Source of the DNA: Rhodococcus sp. 1168
Lineage (GTDB): Bacteria > Actinomycetota > Actinomycetes > Mycobacteriales > Mycobacteriaceae
Direction of reading: 5' to 3'
DNA length: 64,000 bases
Assembly (NCBI RefSeq): GCF_002091955.1
Contig: NZ_MKKY01000025.1
Coordinates: 62,001 to 126,000 of the forward strand
How positions within the stretch are numbered: position 1 is the stretch's first letter; each line of letters opens with the position of its first letter. Positions 22,870-31,625 of this stretch are shown here, in pieces. The notes below the pieces were generated by a model. That model was not told where the DNA came from. It saw only the letters and a program-made list of their open reading frames with translations, and did not search any database. The position numbers and the translations under genes are program-made.

Positions 22870-24726
22870 ATGAGCGGCGAATACCGGACAGCATTCGACA
22901 ACAGCATCGACCGACGCGAGGAATTCTGGCTCGACGCCGCGCAGGCCGTCGACTGGGACAGCGCCCCGACGACGGCTTTCGACGGTGAGCGATGGTTCGC
23001 CGACGGCACCCTCAACACCTGCTACAACGCACTCGACCGTCACGTTCACGCAGGCCACGGCGACCGGGCTGCGCTGATCTACGACTCCGCGATGATCGGT
23101 GTGCAGCGCACCTACAGCTATGCCGAACTACTCGGCGAGGTATCACGGTTCGCCGGCGTCCTGCTGGCGCAAGGCGTGCGGCTCGGCGATCGTGTCGTGA
23201 TCTACATGCCGATGATCCCCGAGGCCGTGGTCGCGATGCTGGCTTGCGCACGCATCGGCGCCGTGCACTCGGTTGTCTTCGGTGGGTTCGCCGCCAAGGA
23301 GCTTGCCGCACGCATCGACGACGCGGAACCCACCCTGCTGGTGACGGCGAGCGGCGGTTTCGAACCGGCCCGCGTCATCGAGTACCTCCCCCTCATCGCC
23401 AAGGCACTCGACATGTCCACGGCCGCAGCGCCGAAGGTCATCGTCAAAACTCGCGACGGGATACCGACCGAACACAGCTGGCTCGACTGGGACACCGAGA
23501 TCGCCGGCGCCACCGCCGCCGACCCGATTCCGGTGCAGGCGACCGATCCGCTGTACATCCTCTACACCTCCGGCACCACCGGGAAACCGAAGGGCGTCGT
23601 CCGCGACAACGGCGGGCACGCCGTCGCCTTGACATGGTCGATGAGCAACATCTACGACGTCGGGGCAGGCCAGATCATGTGGACGGCCTCCGATGTCGGC
23701 TGGGTCGTCGGACACTCCTACATCGTCTACGGCCCCCTCTTCGCCGGCGCGACGACAGTTCTGTACGAGGGCAAACCCGTCGGGACGCCGGACGCCGGTG
23801 CTTTTTGGCGCGTCGTTGCCGATCATGGTGTCCGGGCGCTTTTCACGGCGCCCACTGCCCTGCGCGCGATCCGCAAGGTGGACCCGCAGGCGTCGGAGCT
23901 GAGCAAGTACGACGTCTCTTCGTTGAAGACGTTGTTTGTCGCGGGTGAGCGGCTCGACCCGGACACGTACGAATGGGCCTGCCGCATCCTGAACATTCCT
24001 GTCGTGGACCATTGGTGGCAGACCGAGACCGGGTGGGCGATCTGCGCCAATCTGCTCGGCTTGGAACCACTTCCGATCAAGTCCGGTTCACCGACAGTGC
24101 CGGTGCCCGGCTTTCGTGTCGGTATTCTCGACGCCGTCGGCAACCCCGTCGCGGCAGGGGACGAAGGCAATATCGTCATCGAACTGCCGTTACCACCGGG
24201 CACCCTGGTCGGGTTGTGGAACGACGAATCACGTTTCCGCCGTTCGTATCTCGAAACGTTCCCAGGGTACTACCTCACCGGAGACTCCGGGTACATCGAT
24301 TCCGACGGGTACGTCTACGTGCTCGGCCGCAGTGACGACGTCATCAATGTGGCCGGTCATCGGTTGTCGACAGGCGCGATGGAGGCGGTGCTCGCAGGGC
24401 ATCCGGCGGTCGCCGAGTGCGCGGTCATCGGTATTCACGACGACCTCAAAGGCCAACGCCCGAGCGGTTACGTAGTCCTCAAAGCAGGCGAGCAGATCAC
24501 CGAGGACCAACTCCGCGCCGAACTGGTAGCCATGGTGCGAGAGCAGATCGGGGCGCTCGCGACATTCCGTGACGTCACCATTGTCGGCGCGCTCCCGAAG
24601 ACACGGTCGGGAAAGATACTGCGTAAGACGATGCGTCAGATCGTCGCCGGGGACGAGTACGGCGTGCCCTCGACCATCGAGGATCCGGCGGTACTGGATG
24701 CGCTGGAGAAGCTCCTCCGACACTGA
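22870..24726 (+). CDS. prpE: Propionyl-CoA/acetyl-CoA synthetase (PrpE-like)
   Basis: AMP-forming acyl-CoA synthetase of 618 residues. Motifs are YTSGTTGKPKG (P-loop), VDHWWQTETGW (acetyl/propionyl-CoA synthetase signature), YYLTGDSGYID and C-terminal KTRSGKILRK with the acetylatable catalytic lysine. The length and the N-terminal Acs-type domain are those of PrpE rather than AcsA (about 650). It would activate propionate, an end product of steroid and odd-chain degradation. It is followed within 11 bp by a transporter remnant. Confidence 0.87.
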   Translation: MSGEYRTAFDNSIDRREEFWLDAAQAVDWDSAPTTAFDGERWFADGTLNTCYNALDRHVHAGHGDRAALIYDSAMIGVQRTYSYAELLGEVSRFAGVLLAQGVRLGDRVVIYMPMIPEAVVAMLACARIGAVHSVVFGGFAAKELAARIDDAEPTLLVTASGGFEPARVIEYLPLIAKALDMSTAAAPKVIVKTRDGIPTEHSWLDWDTEIAGATAADPIPVQATDPLYILYTSGTTGKPKGVVRDNGGHAVALTWSMSNIYDVGAGQIMWTASDVGWVVGHSYIVYGPLFAGATTVLYEGKPVGTPDAGAFWRVVADHGVRALFTAPTALRAIRKVDPQASELSKYDVSSLKTLFVAGERLDPDTYEWACRILNIPVVDHWWQTETGWAICANLLGLEPLPIKSGSPTVPVPGFRVGILDAVGNPVAAGDEGNIVIELPLPPGTLVGLWNDESRFRRSYLETFPGYYLTGDSGYIDSDGYVYVLGRSDDVINVAGHRLSTGAMEAVLAGHPAVAECAVIGIHDDLKGQRPSGYVVLKAGEQITEDQLRAELVAMVREQIGALATFRDVTIVGALPKTRSGKILRKTMRQIVAGDEYGVPSTIEDPAVLDALEKLLRH

Positions 24727-24737
24727 CGGCGAGGTGA

Positions 24738-25334
24738 CCGATTCTGGTTGCACTGTTTGCGGGCCTGCTCCTCGACGAGGGCTTTCCCCGATGGCTCGTC
24801 ATCGGTGCTGCCATTGCGTTCACGGGTGCCGTCATGGTCGGGGTCACTACCGCTCTCACCACGAGCGATACGACGAAGACCGACGCCGGGTTCTTCGGCA
24901 TCGCATTGTGTCTGGTGTCAGCAGTGACGTATGCGATCGGTGTACTGAGCCAGAAGCCGGTACTGCGCACGGTGCCTGGCCTGCAGGTGACGTGGATGGC
25001 TTGCGCGATCGGAATTCTGTGCACACTCCCCTTCGCGCCTGCGCTGATCGGCGACCTCGCCGATGCGTCGGGAGCCGCTGTCGGCGGTCTGCTCTATCTC
25101 GGGTTGGTACCGACGGCATTGGCCTTCAGCACCTGGGCATACGCGCTGACCCGCATGGACGCAGGCAACCTCGGAGTCACCAGGTACGCGGTACCACCGA
25201 TCACCATCGCGTTGGCGTGGCTTCTGCTCGGCGAGAATCCGCACTACCTCGCAGTGGTGGGTGGGGCAATCTGCCTCGTCGGGGTCGGTGTCTCGCGTCG
25301 ACGTCGAAGCACCTCCAACGCTAGAGCGCCTTGA
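24738..25334 (+). pseudogene. 5'-truncated EamA/DMT-family transporter remnant
   Basis: The frame starts after a TGA at 24735 and reads PILVALFAGLLLDEGF at once, in the middle of an EamA domain. It then runs as a complete second EamA half (GVLSQKPVL, YLGLVPTALAFSTWAYAL, PPITIALAWLLLGE) to a stop at 25332-25334. A whole DMT carrier has about 300 residues and ten helices; about 100 N-terminal residues are missing here. The first ATG is at 24834. The break is 11 bp after the prpE stop, suggesting a deletion joined the two. The end overlaps the photolyase stop by 14 bp. A functional half-size carrier cannot be excluded. Confidence 0.7.
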
Positions 25335-26643
25335 ACCGCGCGATGGCAACCTCACGTTCGTGCTTGTGGTCGACGATCGGTTCCGGGTAAGCCGCTGGGC
25401 GTCCGAACTTCAAGGTGTGAACGGCTTTCCCTTCCTCCCCACGCAGTTCAGGCACCCAGCGCCGTACGTAGTCTCCGGTCGGATCGAACTTCTCGCCCTG
25501 AGTGACCGGGTTGAACACCCGAAAGTACGGCGAGGCATCGGTGCCTGTTCCCGCGGTCCACTGCCACCCGTGCTGATTGCTGGCAAGATCGCCGTCGACC
25601 AGGGTGTTCATGAAGTAGCGTGCACCTCTCCACCACGGAAGATGAAGGTCCTTGACGAGGAACGACGCGACGATCATCCGTACGCGATTGTGCATCCACT
25701 TCTCGGAATTCAACTGCCTCATACCGGCGTCGACGATCGGGAATCCGGTACGTCCTTCGCACCACGCCGCGAACACCTCGTCGGCCTGTTTTCCGGAGTC
25801 GAGTTCGATCTTGTCGAACTTCTTCACATAGTTCTCACGCGCACTGTCGGGTCGCTGAAACAGTATGTCCGCGTAGAAATCTCGCCATGCGATCTGTCGT
25901 CGATACGCGGCCGAACCCGCACTGCGTAGTGCGCCCAGGTCTTTCAACATGGTCCGCGGGTGGATGTTGCCGTATTTGAGGTAGACCGACATTCGACTCG
26001 TTGCATCGAGGTCGGGACGGTTGCGATCGTCGTCGTATCCCGTCACCTGCTCGAGGAACTCACTCCACTGGGTCGACGCGGCCTTCTCACCCGCAGCGAA
26101 ATCCGAGCTGTCCTCTTCGGTGGGAATCTGTACCCTCCGCGGACCCGATACATCGGCGGGGTCGATCCAGTCGAACGTCGAGGTATCTGCAGGTCCTCGC
26201 CAGCCATGGTCCAGCCATTGCCGAAAGTATGGCGTGAAGACCTTGTACGGCTCGCCGTCGCTCTTGACAACCCGTCCGGGTGACACCGCATACGGCGATC
26301 CCGTCGCCACCAACGACACCTGCTTCCCGACGCGTTCGTCCCGCTCACGTCCGTAGGGACCGTAGTCGGCACTGACATGGACACACTCGGCGTCGATCGC
26401 GTGGGCAACTTTCGGCACCACGGTCTCGGGATCGCCGTGGACGACGAGTAGTCGGCCACCCATCTGCTCGTCGAGAGCGGCCAAGCTGCGGAACAGAAAG
26501 TCCCGACGCGGCCCGCCGGAAGCTTTCAACAACCGATCGTCCAGCACGAAAAGCCCGAGCACCGGATCACCCGAGTCCGCTGCGGCCGTGATGGTCGGCA
26601 GGTCGCCCAGTCGAAGGTCACGGCGGAACCACACGAGTGTCAT
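25321..26643 (-). CDS. phr: Deoxyribodipyrimidine photolyase (class I CPD)
   Basis: Cryptochrome/photolyase protein of 440 residues. It opens with the DNA photolyase N-domain (TLVWFRRDLRLGD) and carries the C-terminal FAD-binding helical domain with QIAWRDFY, GRTGFPIVDAGMRQL, WMHNRVRMIVASFL, LVDGDLASNQHGWQW and YFRVFNP. It repairs cyclobutane pyrimidine dimers with blue light. ATG 26643 matches the family start; an upstream ATG at 26661 (six more residues) has a GGAG site and is possible. Divergent from the GGDEF gene, convergent with the EamA remnant. Confidence 0.93.
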   Translation of the reverse strand: MTLVWFRRDLRLGDLPTITAAADSGDPVLGLFVLDDRLLKASGGPRRDFLFRSLAALDEQMGGRLLVVHGDPETVVPKVAHAIDAECVHVSADYGPYGRERDERVGKQVSLVATGSPYAVSPGRVVKSDGEPYKVFTPYFRQWLDHGWRGPADTSTFDWIDPADVSGPRRVQIPTEEDSSDFAAGEKAASTQWSEFLEQVTGYDDDRNRPDLDATSRMSVYLKYGNIHPRTMLKDLGALRSAGSAAYRRQIAWRDFYADILFQRPDSARENYVKKFDKIELDSGKQADEVFAAWCEGRTGFPIVDAGMRQLNSEKWMHNRVRMIVASFLVKDLHLPWWRGARYFMNTLVDGDLASNQHGWQWTAGTGTDASPYFRVFNPVTQGEKFDPTGDYVRRWVPELRGEEGKAVHTLKFGRPAAYPEPIVDHKHEREVAIARFKAL

Positions 26644-26685
26644 AAATTCAGTCTTACCCATCCCCGCTCCGCACAATCCTGGATC

Positions 26686-27906
26686 GTGGAAGAATCTTGG
26701 AGTAACCGACCATCCGGTCCGCTGGATGAGAATGGACTTTCGATCTTCATGCCGGAGAGACGCAGATCTGCCACCCCGATCGCACGGGCACGCGCAGAGT
26801 CGGTTCGGATCTGGCGGACGGTGCACCGATACGACATGTTCACCGACTACCTCGTCGACCGCGGTCTCATGCGAAGCACCCGGGTCGCGGTTGTCGTCAC
26901 GTTGCTCGTCATCGGCGTGCAGCCCCTACTGTTCCGGTTGGGGGAAAGTGCCCCCAGCGAACCGCATCTGATGGCGATGGCAATTGTCATCGCCACCGTC
27001 GACGCCGGCTGGGCCGTTCTGCTCTGGCGGGCCCAGCCCTGGCTCGACGTTCGACTGTCGCTGTGCTTCGTCACCACCAGCTGCATCTTTCTGGGCGAGG
27101 CAGCGCTCACGATGCCTGGCCCACTTCTCGGGTTGGCGGCCTGCTCCTCGTACGCAGCCATCCTCGGGTATGTCGTGTTCTTTCACGGTTCCCGCGTCTT
27201 TGCATTTGCCATGGCCTCGGCCGTCGCGGTCGTGACGATCATCGCGGTCCGAGAGATCACCGACGGCACTGCGCTCATCCAAGTAATCGCGATCGCCACC
27301 ACCGTCCTGGCCGTGATCAGCACGGTACCGGTCATGACTCTGATGTTGATGGGCATCCTGACCGTCGACGCCGAGGCCTCCGAATTCGATTCGTTGACCG
27401 GCACGCTCAACCGACGCGGGCTTCATCGTGAAATCCGACGGCCGGGATCGGAGGACGGCACGATTGTCGTCGTCTATCTTCTCGATTTGGACGGGTTCAA
27501 ATCGGTCAACGATACCCACGGCCACGAAGCCGGCGACGCAGTACTGGTGGCGGTGTCGCGGGCATTGAGTGAGGCAATGCCCGACGCCTCGGTCGCCCGC
27601 GTGGGCGGAGAGGAGTTCGTAGTGCTGGAACGTCTGGTCGCGGGGCGATCGTTGGACCTGACTCGACAAGCCGAACTCCTCCGGACGGTCGTGCGCGTCA
27701 GCTCGCAGCCACCGGTGACCGCAAGCGTCGGGATATCGCTGTCGGTGCCGTTGCCGAGCTCACACGCAACCGACCCGACGCTGTTGTTGAACCGGCTCAT
27801 AGCCACTGCAGACGAAGCGATGTACACCGCCAAGAAAGCGGGGGGCGACCGAACCCACGTAGGCAATGTAGTCGACGTCACAGACCTGGCCGAACGATTC
27901 TCATAG
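26686..27906 (+). CDS. Membrane-bound GGDEF protein, putative diguanylate cyclase
   Basis: A 406-residue protein with six or so transmembrane helices (about residues 65-225) and a C-terminal GGDEF domain. The domain opens DSLTGTLNRRGL, has the metal-binding LDLDGFKSVNDTHGH, and the active signature GGEEF at 307-311. The RxxD inhibition site expected five residues before it is absent, so product inhibition is unlikely. It probably makes c-di-GMP in response to a membrane signal. The start is uncertain: GTG 26686 gives the longest form, and ATG 26749 (MPERRRS) is an alternative. Confidence 0.86.
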   Translation: MEESWSNRPSGPLDENGLSIFMPERRRSATPIARARAESVRIWRTVHRYDMFTDYLVDRGLMRSTRVAVVVTLLVIGVQPLLFRLGESAPSEPHLMAMAIVIATVDAGWAVLLWRAQPWLDVRLSLCFVTTSCIFLGEAALTMPGPLLGLAACSSYAAILGYVVFFHGSRVFAFAMASAVAVVTIIAVREITDGTALIQVIAIATTVLAVISTVPVMTLMLMGILTVDAEASEFDSLTGTLNRRGLHREIRRPGSEDGTIVVVYLLDLDGFKSVNDTHGHEAGDAVLVAVSRALSEAMPDASVARVGGEEFVVLERLVAGRSLDLTRQAELLRTVVRVSSQPPVTASVGISLSVPLPSSHATDPTLLLNRLIATADEAMYTAKKAGGDRTHVGNVVDVTDLAERFS

Positions 27907-27982
27907 AACTCACACTCGATATTCACAGAGGCTGAAAGAACTCCTCCTACCTTAGGAAATACCCCAAGAGAGGAACTCTTCT

Positions 27983-28189
27983 ATGAGAACTACACCGAGA
28001 TTCCCCGGCGCACAGTCCTTGGTCGACAGCACCTGCACCTTCGAGAAGTACTACCAGGCCCTGTACGCGCAGGCGCCCGCCGTCGCGTGGTCGCTCGACA
28101 ACGACCTCGGCCGCCGAAGCGCGCTCGAGGAGTTCTTCGCGAAAACGCCCGAAGACCGCCAGTTGACCGTCGACAGCTGGGCAGCCTAG
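27983..28189 (+). CDS. Small protein of unknown function upstream of prrA
   Basis: A 68-residue acidic to neutral protein with no membrane segment. It has the blocks [16 protein letters not shown] and [23 protein letters not shown]. It has a strong ribosome site (GAGAGGAA) 8-9 bp before the ATG and ends only 13 bp before prrA, so it is likely cotranscribed with the PrrA/PrrB system. I do not recognise a family. A small regulator or target of the two-component system is possible but unproven. Confidence 0.68.
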   Translation: MRTTPRFPGAQSLVDSTCTFEKYYQALYAQAPAVAWSLDNDLGRRSALEEFFAKTPEDRQLTVDSWAA

Positions 28190-28202
28190 GCACAATGGGG
28201 CA

Positions 28203-28907
28203 GTGCCCGAATCTGCGACAGTGCTAGTAGTCGACGACGACGACGACGTCCTGTCCTCGCTCCAACGAGGACTTCAGCTCTCCGGCTTCACGGTGATCAC
28301 CGCCGCCGACGGCGCGGCCGCCCTGACCGTGGTCTCGAGTCGGTTGCCGGACGTCGTCGTCCTGGACATCAACATGCCGATTCTCGACGGCGCGAGTGTC
28401 GTGAAGGCCCTGCGTGCGATGGGCAACGATGTGCCGATCTGCGTGCTGAGTGCGCGCGCGTCGGTCGACGATCGAATATCCGGTCTCGAATCCGGCGCCG
28501 ATGACTATCTGACCAAACCTTTCGTCCTTGCCGAACTCGTCGCCCGCATCAACGCCATGTTGCGAAGACGAGCCAGTGCACCCCCGCCCGCCCCTGCATC
28601 GACGTCGGAGATCTCGATCGGTGCACTGTCCATCGATCTGCCCGGGTACCGCGCGCACAGTGGCGGCCGCGAACTCGACCTCACCAAGAGGGAATTCGAG
28701 TTGCTGGCCATTCTTGCTCGAAACAAAGGGGTAGTGCTCACGCGCGAGCGGTTGCTCGAACTCGTATGGGGCTACGACTTCGTGGCCGACACCAATGTGG
28801 TCGACGTCTTTGTCGGATACCTGCGTCGCAAGCTGGAGGTCGGAGGCGCGCCTCGGGTGCTGCACACGGTTCGCGGCGTCGGTTTCGTTCTTCGGGTGCC
28901 CTCATGA
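28203..28907 (+). CDS. prrA: Response regulator PrrA (OmpR family)
   Basis: A 234-residue OmpR/PhoB-type regulator. The receiver domain has the acidic cluster DDDDD (11-15), phospho-acceptor D55 (VVVLDINMP), the T/S position in VLSARAS and K in YLTKPF. The C-terminal winged helix includes [22 protein letters not shown] and [13 protein letters not shown]. It follows a small gene and overlaps the sensor gene by ATGA. In mycobacteria PrrAB is tied to nitrogen and oxygen stress and early intracellular growth. GTG start with little ribosome site. Confidence 0.93.
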   Translation: MPESATVLVVDDDDDVLSSLQRGLQLSGFTVITAADGAAALTVVSSRLPDVVVLDINMPILDGASVVKALRAMGNDVPICVLSARASVDDRISGLESGADDYLTKPFVLAELVARINAMLRRRASAPPPAPASTSEISIGALSIDLPGYRAHSGGRELDLTKREFELLAILARNKGVVLTRERLLELVWGYDFVADTNVVDVFVGYLRRKLEVGGAPRVLHTVRGVGFVLRVPS

Positions 28908-30208
28908 GGTTCTCCTTGCGAGCGCGCGTCGCCGCAGCAACGGCACTGGGCGCCACCCTCGTCGTCGCAGCCCTCGCAGTGGTGACCTCGGTTGCCATTT
29001 CACGCAACAACGTCAATCAGCTCGACGAGCGGTTGACGACGGCGTCTCAGGCGCTCATCCCCAATGCTGCTGTACTCGAAACATTCCTCGACCAACTGTC
29101 CGCGGCGTTCGCCGTGACGATCCGAACCGGCGATATCGTTCGCGCCTCGACACCCATCCAACTTCCAGATCTAGGCGAAGGCTCGGCCACCGTCGATGTG
29201 AACGGTCAGCGATTTCGGGTCTACACGACCAAAACTGTGTCCCTGCCGGATATCTCGATCGCTATCGGGGTGCCCGCCATCGAAGCCCAGCAAGTCACCG
29301 ACGAGCAGCAGAAGCAAGTCATCTTCGTCGGTCTCGGCGCGATCGCCGTCTCGACCGGACTCGGATGGCTGTTCGGTGGACGCGCGGTCCGACCGCTGGT
29401 CGAGCTGACCCGCCAGGTCAGCGCACAACCACCGATGCCACCCGACACGAAGACCGGGGTACGCGAAGCCGACGAACTCGCCGTCGCCATCGGCGGAATG
29501 CTGCAACGCGTCAACGACGCCCAGGACCGAACGAATGCCGCACTGTCCACAGCCCGCGACTTCGCGGCCGTATCTGCGCACGAGCTACGTACTCCGCTGA
29601 CCGCGATGCGCACCGATATCGAGGTGCTCAGCACACTCGATCTCGCACCGGCTCAGCGCCAGGAGATCCTGAACGACCTCGAACGCACCCAGGGCCGGGT
29701 GGAAACTACACTCGCTGCACTCGAACGACTGGCTTCGGGCGAGTTGTCCAGCGACAGCGACCGCGTCGAGACCGATGTGGTGGAGATCTGCGACATCGCC
29801 GCCCAGGACGCCATGCGGCAATATCCGGGATTGGCGGTGCACATCGAGTCCGAACCGTCGGTGTCGATGCGCGCTCTCCCCACCGGAGTTCGGCTGGCGA
29901 TGGGCAATGCACTGACCAACGCGGTTCGCCACGGCGGCGCTGACGCGGTGACGATCGCGATCGAACGGGACGGCACCCGCGTCACCGTCATCGTCGACGA
30001 CAACGGAACGGGCCTGCCGGAGGAGGAGCGGAGTTCGGTCTTCGAACGCTTCTACCGCGGTGCTTCCGCAGCCAAGGGTGGTTCCGGACTCGGCCTGGCG
30101 CTCGTCGAGCAGCAGGCCGAGCTGCACGGTGGCCACGCTTACTTCACCGACAGCCCTCTGGGCGGCGCCAGGTTGGTTCTCGAACTCGAAGACCAGACCC
30201 TGGCGTGA
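28904..30208 (+). CDS. prrB: Sensor histidine kinase PrrB
   Basis: A 434-residue membrane sensor kinase. The first transmembrane helix is near residues 10-32, an extracytoplasmic sensor loop follows, and the second helix is near 138-158, then HAMP. The dimerisation box is [16 protein letters not shown] with phospho-acceptor H226. The ATPase domain has [11 protein letters not shown] (N), DNGTGLP (G1), FERFYRG (F) and [10 protein letters not shown] (G2). The ATG overlaps the prrA stop (28904-28907). The frame is open upstream inside prrA but the overlap start is clear. Confidence 0.93.
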   Translation: MRFSLRARVAAATALGATLVVAALAVVTSVAISRNNVNQLDERLTTASQALIPNAAVLETFLDQLSAAFAVTIRTGDIVRASTPIQLPDLGEGSATVDVNGQRFRVYTTKTVSLPDISIAIGVPAIEAQQVTDEQQKQVIFVGLGAIAVSTGLGWLFGGRAVRPLVELTRQVSAQPPMPPDTKTGVREADELAVAIGGMLQRVNDAQDRTNAALSTARDFAAVSAHELRTPLTAMRTDIEVLSTLDLAPAQRQEILNDLERTQGRVETTLAALERLASGELSSDSDRVETDVVEICDIAAQDAMRQYPGLAVHIESEPSVSMRALPTGVRLAMGNALTNAVRHGGADAVTIAIERDGTRVTVIVDDNGTGLPEEERSSVFERFYRGASAAKGGSGLGLALVEQQAELHGGHAYFTDSPLGGARLVLELEDQTLA

Positions 30209-30229
30209 ACGTCGACGGGCCCGAAAGGC

Positions 30230-30589
30230 CTATTTGACGTCGAGCAGGTCGATCACGAACACGAGGGTCTTGCCGGAGAGGCGGTGGCCTGCACCTGCGG
30301 GACCGTATGCAAGCTCGGGTGGGATGGTCAGCTGACGTCGGCCGCCGACCTTCATGCCGGGGATTCCGTCCTGCCAGCCCTGGATCAGTCCGCGCAGCGG
30401 GAACTGAATCGACTCTCCGCGACTCCACGAGGAGTCGAACTCTTCACCGGAGTCGAACTCGACGCCGATGTAGTGAACTTCCACATTGCCACCTGCAACA
30501 GCCTCCGCACCGTCACCTTCGACCAGGTCCACCACGACCAGATCGGTGGGGGGAGGTCCAGCCTGAAACTCGATCACTGGTTTCGTCAT
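30230..30589 (-). CDS. FKBP-type peptidyl-prolyl isomerase
   Basis: A single-domain 119-residue FKBP. Visible elements are VEVHYIGV, GEEFDSSWSRGESIQFPL, LIQGWQDGIPGMKVGGRRQL, PPELAYG and TLVFVIDLLDV, matching the active-site ring of FKBP12-type enzymes. It has no signal peptide, so it is cytoplasmic. It catalyses cis-trans isomerisation of prolyl bonds in protein folding. Its start is preceded by TAAAGT exactly 7 bases upstream (plus strand 30597-30602), so the mRNA is probably leaderless. Confidence 0.92.
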   Translation of the reverse strand: MTKPVIEFQAGPPPTDLVVVDLVEGDGAEAVAGGNVEVHYIGVEFDSGEEFDSSWSRGESIQFPLRGLIQGWQDGIPGMKVGGRRQLTIPPELAYGPAGAGHRLSGKTLVFVIDLLDVK

Positions 30590-30749
30590 TCGCTCGACTT
30601 TACGTTGTGCAGGTCAGCGGATCGGAGCAGGTATGAGATTTGCTCTATTCTCGCAGGTCAGCGGATTGGCGTCGGATAACGGTAAGCCAACAACGCGATT
30701 GCATACGATTGCGGAGAGCACTCGAGATACGAGAATCAGGAGATCGAAG

Positions 30750-31544
30750 ATGAGCAGAACAATCCGGATCAGCCTCGCGCAAGTCACCAGCGGTACCGAA
30801 CCGGCCGACAACCTGAAGATCATCGAGACACAGACCCGCGCCGCAGCCGCAGCCGGATCATCGCTCGTCGTGTTCCCCGAAGCCATGATGCGATGCTTCT
30901 CCGGCCCGATTCGAGGCGTCGCCGAACCCCTGGACGGCCCGTGGGCCGACGCGGTCCGCGAGATCGCGCAGCGGATCGGCATCACTGTCGTGGCAGGGAT
31001 GTTCACCCCGGCCGACAACGGCAGAGTCGGTAACACCCTGCTGATCACCGGCCCCAGCACGGACGCGCACTACGACAAGATCCACCTGTTCGACGCCTTC
31101 GGTTTCGCCGAATCCGACACCGTCGCACCAGGGTCGGATCCACTGGTTCTCACAATCGACGACGTCGCCGTCGGGTTCGCTACCTGCTACGACCTGCGGT
31201 TCCCGGCACTGTTCCAGCGACTTGGAGATCTGGGTGCGGAACTGATCGTCGTGCCCGCATCCTGGGGTTCCGGTCCTGGCAAGGTCGAACAATGGTCGCT
31301 GCTGGCACGAGCGCGGGCGCTCGACTCCACCGCCTTCGTCGCCGCCTGCGATCAGGCCGAACCCGACAACGACGGGGGTGCGGCCCCACTGGGCGTCGGT
31401 CACAGCGTCGTCAGTTCCCCAACCGGTGAGATCCTCGGTGAACTCGACGCGACGCCTGGCCTGCTCACCGTCGACATCGATGCCGCACTCGTAGCATCGA
31501 TCCGCGCGAAGCTGCCGGTACTGGCGAACCGTCGGCAGTTCTAG
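30750..31544 (+). CDS. Carbon-nitrogen hydrolase (nitrilase superfamily)
   Basis: A 264-residue amidohydrolase with the nitrilase triad: Glu in VVFPEAMM, Lys in YDKIHLFDAFGF and Cys in ATCYDLRFP, plus the second Glu region VPASWGSGPGKVEQW. The closest functional groups are Nit2/deaminated-glutathione amidase-like and omega-amidases. ATG 30750 is chosen for its AGGAGA site 6 bp before; the frame opens further upstream without signal. It ends at a strong shared terminator opposite gltA2. Confidence 0.87.
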   Translation: MSRTIRISLAQVTSGTEPADNLKIIETQTRAAAAAGSSLVVFPEAMMRCFSGPIRGVAEPLDGPWADAVREIAQRIGITVVAGMFTPADNGRVGNTLLITGPSTDAHYDKIHLFDAFGFAESDTVAPGSDPLVLTIDDVAVGFATCYDLRFPALFQRLGDLGAELIVVPASWGSGPGKVEQWSLLARARALDSTAFVAACDQAEPDNDGGAAPLGVGHSVVSSPTGEILGELDATPGLLTVDIDAALVASIRAKLPVLANRRQF

Positions 31545-31573
31545 CCCTCGGCTCTTGCCTCGCCGGATACGAC

Positions 31574-31609
31574 GAAAGCCGCCGACTCCTTTCGGAGGCG
31601 GCGGCTTTC
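31574..31609. terminator. Bidirectional intrinsic terminator between nitrilase and gltA2
   Basis: Arms GAAAGCCGCCG (31574-31584) and CGGCGGCTTTC (31599-31609) continue through one mismatch into CTCC/GGAG around a TTTC tetraloop. A/T tracts occur on both sides. Confidence 0.88.
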
Positions 31610-31625
31610 ACGAAGGTTCTGCCGA

